From: Clostridiaceae bacterium
GTDB taxonomy: Bacteria > Bacillota > Clostridia > DUPQ01
DNA length: 44,358 bases
Assembly: GCA_012838235.1 (NCBI GenBank)
Contig: DUPQ01000076.1
Location: 1 to 44,358 of the forward strand
Reading direction: 5' to 3'
In this document: piece after piece, positions 43,101 to 44,358 of the stretch
Numbering within the stretch: position 1 is the first letter of the stretch
Layout of the letters: every line of letters begins with the position of its first letter
Program-made: the position numbers and the translations under genes
The notes under the pieces: generated by a model
Databases searched by the model: none
What the model was told of the DNA's origin: nothing
What the model saw: only the letters and a program-made list of their open reading frames with translations

Positions 43101-43961
43101 TCATTTATTTACATTGTCTGTATTTCGGTCATATAATCTCCAAGACAGCTCGGCAAATTGCTCCATGGACAGAGCTTCGGCTCTGGCATCCGCCCTTATG
43201 CCCATCTGTATAAGTATATCTTCCGTCTCATTTTTGCTTATATCAAACATAGGCATTGCCGCTATGCAATTGGAAAGTTTTTTTCTTCTTTGGGAAAATG
43301 CCGTTCTTACCACCGAAAAGAAGAACTCTTCCGACGGCACAACCACCGGCGGTTTTTCCCGTTTTATAAACTTCAATACCGTACTGTCCACTTCCGGTGC
43401 GGGGATGAAACTTTGCGGCGGAACATTCACTACAAATGAAGGTTCATATCTGTAACCCACATATATCGTAAAGCTTCCGTATATCCTGCTTCCCTCTGAT
43501 GCGCACAATCTGTCCGCAACTTCCTTCTGCATCATAAAAACCATTACGTCGGGCGGGTTTTCTTGTTCCACAAATTTAGATATAACCGGAGTGGTAATAT
43601 AGTACGGAAGATTGGCTACTGTTTTATATCTGCATTCTTTATCAATAATACCGTTAATATCGGTTTTCAGAATATCCTTATTTATTATTTCTACATTATC
43701 ATACTTTGCAAGAACAGCGGCAAGGGGTTTTATAAGGTCTTTATCGGTCTCCACGGCATAAAGCTTTTTACATAACGGAGCTATAAGTGCCGTTATGGCA
43801 CCGGTACCCGCACCCACTTCAATTACAATATCCTCTTTGTCAAGATTCAGCGCTTCTATTATTTTCAAAGCTATGGATTTGTCTGTTAAGAAGTTCTGTC
43901 CCAAAGCTTTCTTCGCTCTTACATAATCCGGAAGAGGTATGATGTTGTCTGTATTCTTCAT
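43101..43961 (-). CDS. rsmA: 16S rRNA (adenine1518/1519-N6)-dimethyltransferase
   Basis: A 286-residue methyltransferase that dimethylates two adenines near the 3' end of 16S rRNA; its loss gives kasugamycin resistance. ARAKKALGQNFLTDKSIA, VIEVGAGTGAITALI and NLPYYITTPVISKF are present in the usual order. Length is normal. It overlaps the upstream tatD by 4 bases. Confidence 0.96.
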   Translation of the reverse strand: MKNTDNIIPLPDYVRAKKALGQNFLTDKSIALKIIEALNLDKEDIVIEVGAGTGAITALIAPLCKKLYAVETDKDLIKPLAAVLAKYDNVEIINKDILKTDINGIIDKECRYKTVANLPYYITTPVISKFVEQENPPDVMVFMMQKEVADRLCASEGSRIYGSFTIYVGYRYEPSFVVNVPPQSFIPAPEVDSTVLKFIKREKPPVVVPSEEFFFSVVRTAFSQRRKKLSNCIAAMPMFDISKNETEDILIQMGIRADARAEALSMEQFAELSWRLYDRNTDNVNK

Positions 43962-44358
43962 GTTGTTTCCAATGTCTGTTTGTATTTCTCCGCCTTTTTA
44001 AACAGTCTGAAACTGTTTTCCCACAATTGTTCCAAAAGTCTTTCATACGATATCTTCTTGACCTCAGCCATTTTCCTTGCAATATATACAAGATTTTTAG
44101 GCTCATTTCTGGTCCCTCTCAAAGGTTCAGGTGACATATACGGACAATCGGTCTCTAAAAGCAGCCTGTCCAAAGGGATGACCTCCAATGCTTCAACGGC
44201 TCTTTTAGCATTTTTGAATGTAATAACTCCGGTAAAGGAAATATACATGCCTAAGTTAAGAAGTATTTTTGCACTCTCGGCACTTCCCGAATAGCAGTGC
44301 ATTACCCCTTTAATGTCTTTACCGAAAGAAGATAATATGTCAATGGTATCTTTATGCG
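43958..44358 (-). CDS. tatD: TatD-family deoxyribonuclease, C-terminal part
   Basis: The C-terminal 132 residues of a TatD metal-dependent hydrolase, running off the right edge. The open frame continues upstream of the first visible Met, through DIKGVMHCYSGS. Family motifs are present: VMHCYSGSAESAK and LLLETDCPYMSPEPLRG, with NEPKNLVYIA following. TatD-type proteins cut DNA 3' ends and serve in quality control. Placement beside rsmA is common in Firmicutes. The N-terminus is outside the window. Confidence 0.93.
   Translation of the reverse strand, partial: HKDTIDILSSFGKDIKGVMHCYSGSAESAKILLNLGMYISFTGVITFKNAKRAVEALEVIPLDRLLLETDCPYMSPEPLRGTRNEPKNLVYIARKMAEVKKISYERLLEQLWENSFRLFKKAEKYKQTLETT

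Overview
The window looks like a chromosomal segment of an anaerobic, low-to-moderate GC Gram-positive bacterium of the class Clostridia, possibly Lachnospiraceae-like. Evidence is the Firmicute-type housekeeping order (biotin ligase, coaX, tmk, c-di-AMP receptor, holB, ricT), the oxygen-independent class III ribonucleotide reductase pair nrdD-nrdG, a 2[4Fe-4S] ferredoxin, an iron-type alcohol dehydrogenase and strong AGGAGG ribosome-binding sites. Almost all genes are on the minus strand. Only an endonuclease/phosphatase-like gene (2740) and a pair of tiny genes (28106, 28368) are on plus.

Layout. 1-2.6 kb: a sugar-metabolism group (partial UroD-like protein, Gfo/Idh/MocA dehydrogenase, TIM-barrel isomerase) behind a promoter with repeated boxes. 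2.7-4.8 kb: endonuclease/exonuclease/phosphatase and amidohydrolase genes that converge and overlap, then a small membrane PH-like protein. 4.8-11.3 kb: dGTPase, protein O-mannosyltransferase, metallo-beta-lactamase-fold hydrolase and two tandem CNNM/CorC-type CBS proteins. 11.4-11.9 kb: an AT-rich small gene under an array of four identical boxes. 11.9-20.7 kb: a P-loop/Asp23-like fusion that seems to start at ATT, an RsmC-like methyltransferase, ferredoxin, ricT, holB, c-di-AMP receptor, tmk, coaX, a low-complexity basic protein, biotin ligase, an unknown protein, alcohol dehydrogenase and a secreted coiled-coil protein. 20.7-27.9 kb: alr, nnrD, a small exporter, a nuclease-helicase, yebC, yigZ, dut, zapA. 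28.1-28.6 kb: two small plus-strand genes.

28.7-35.5 kb looks accessory: two methyltransferases and a membrane protein behind a promoter carrying a perfect TetR-type palindrome with no regulator in view, a transposase remnant, a membrane protein, a VWA protein next to a macro-domain/HTH protein, an exonuclease, and an AbiEi-type antitoxin without its toxin. 35.5-44.4 kb returns to core functions: a two-component system with a large lipoprotein, nrdG/nrdD, rsmA and the 3' part of tatD.

The most unusual items are the ATT-started P-loop/Asp23 fusion, the four-box operator over the small AT-rich gene, the regulator-less TetR-type cassette, the VWA/macro-HTH neighbourhood with a toxin-less AbiEi antitoxin, and a terminator hairpin whose loop holds a -10 sequence. 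None is proven to be a new system from sequence alone.
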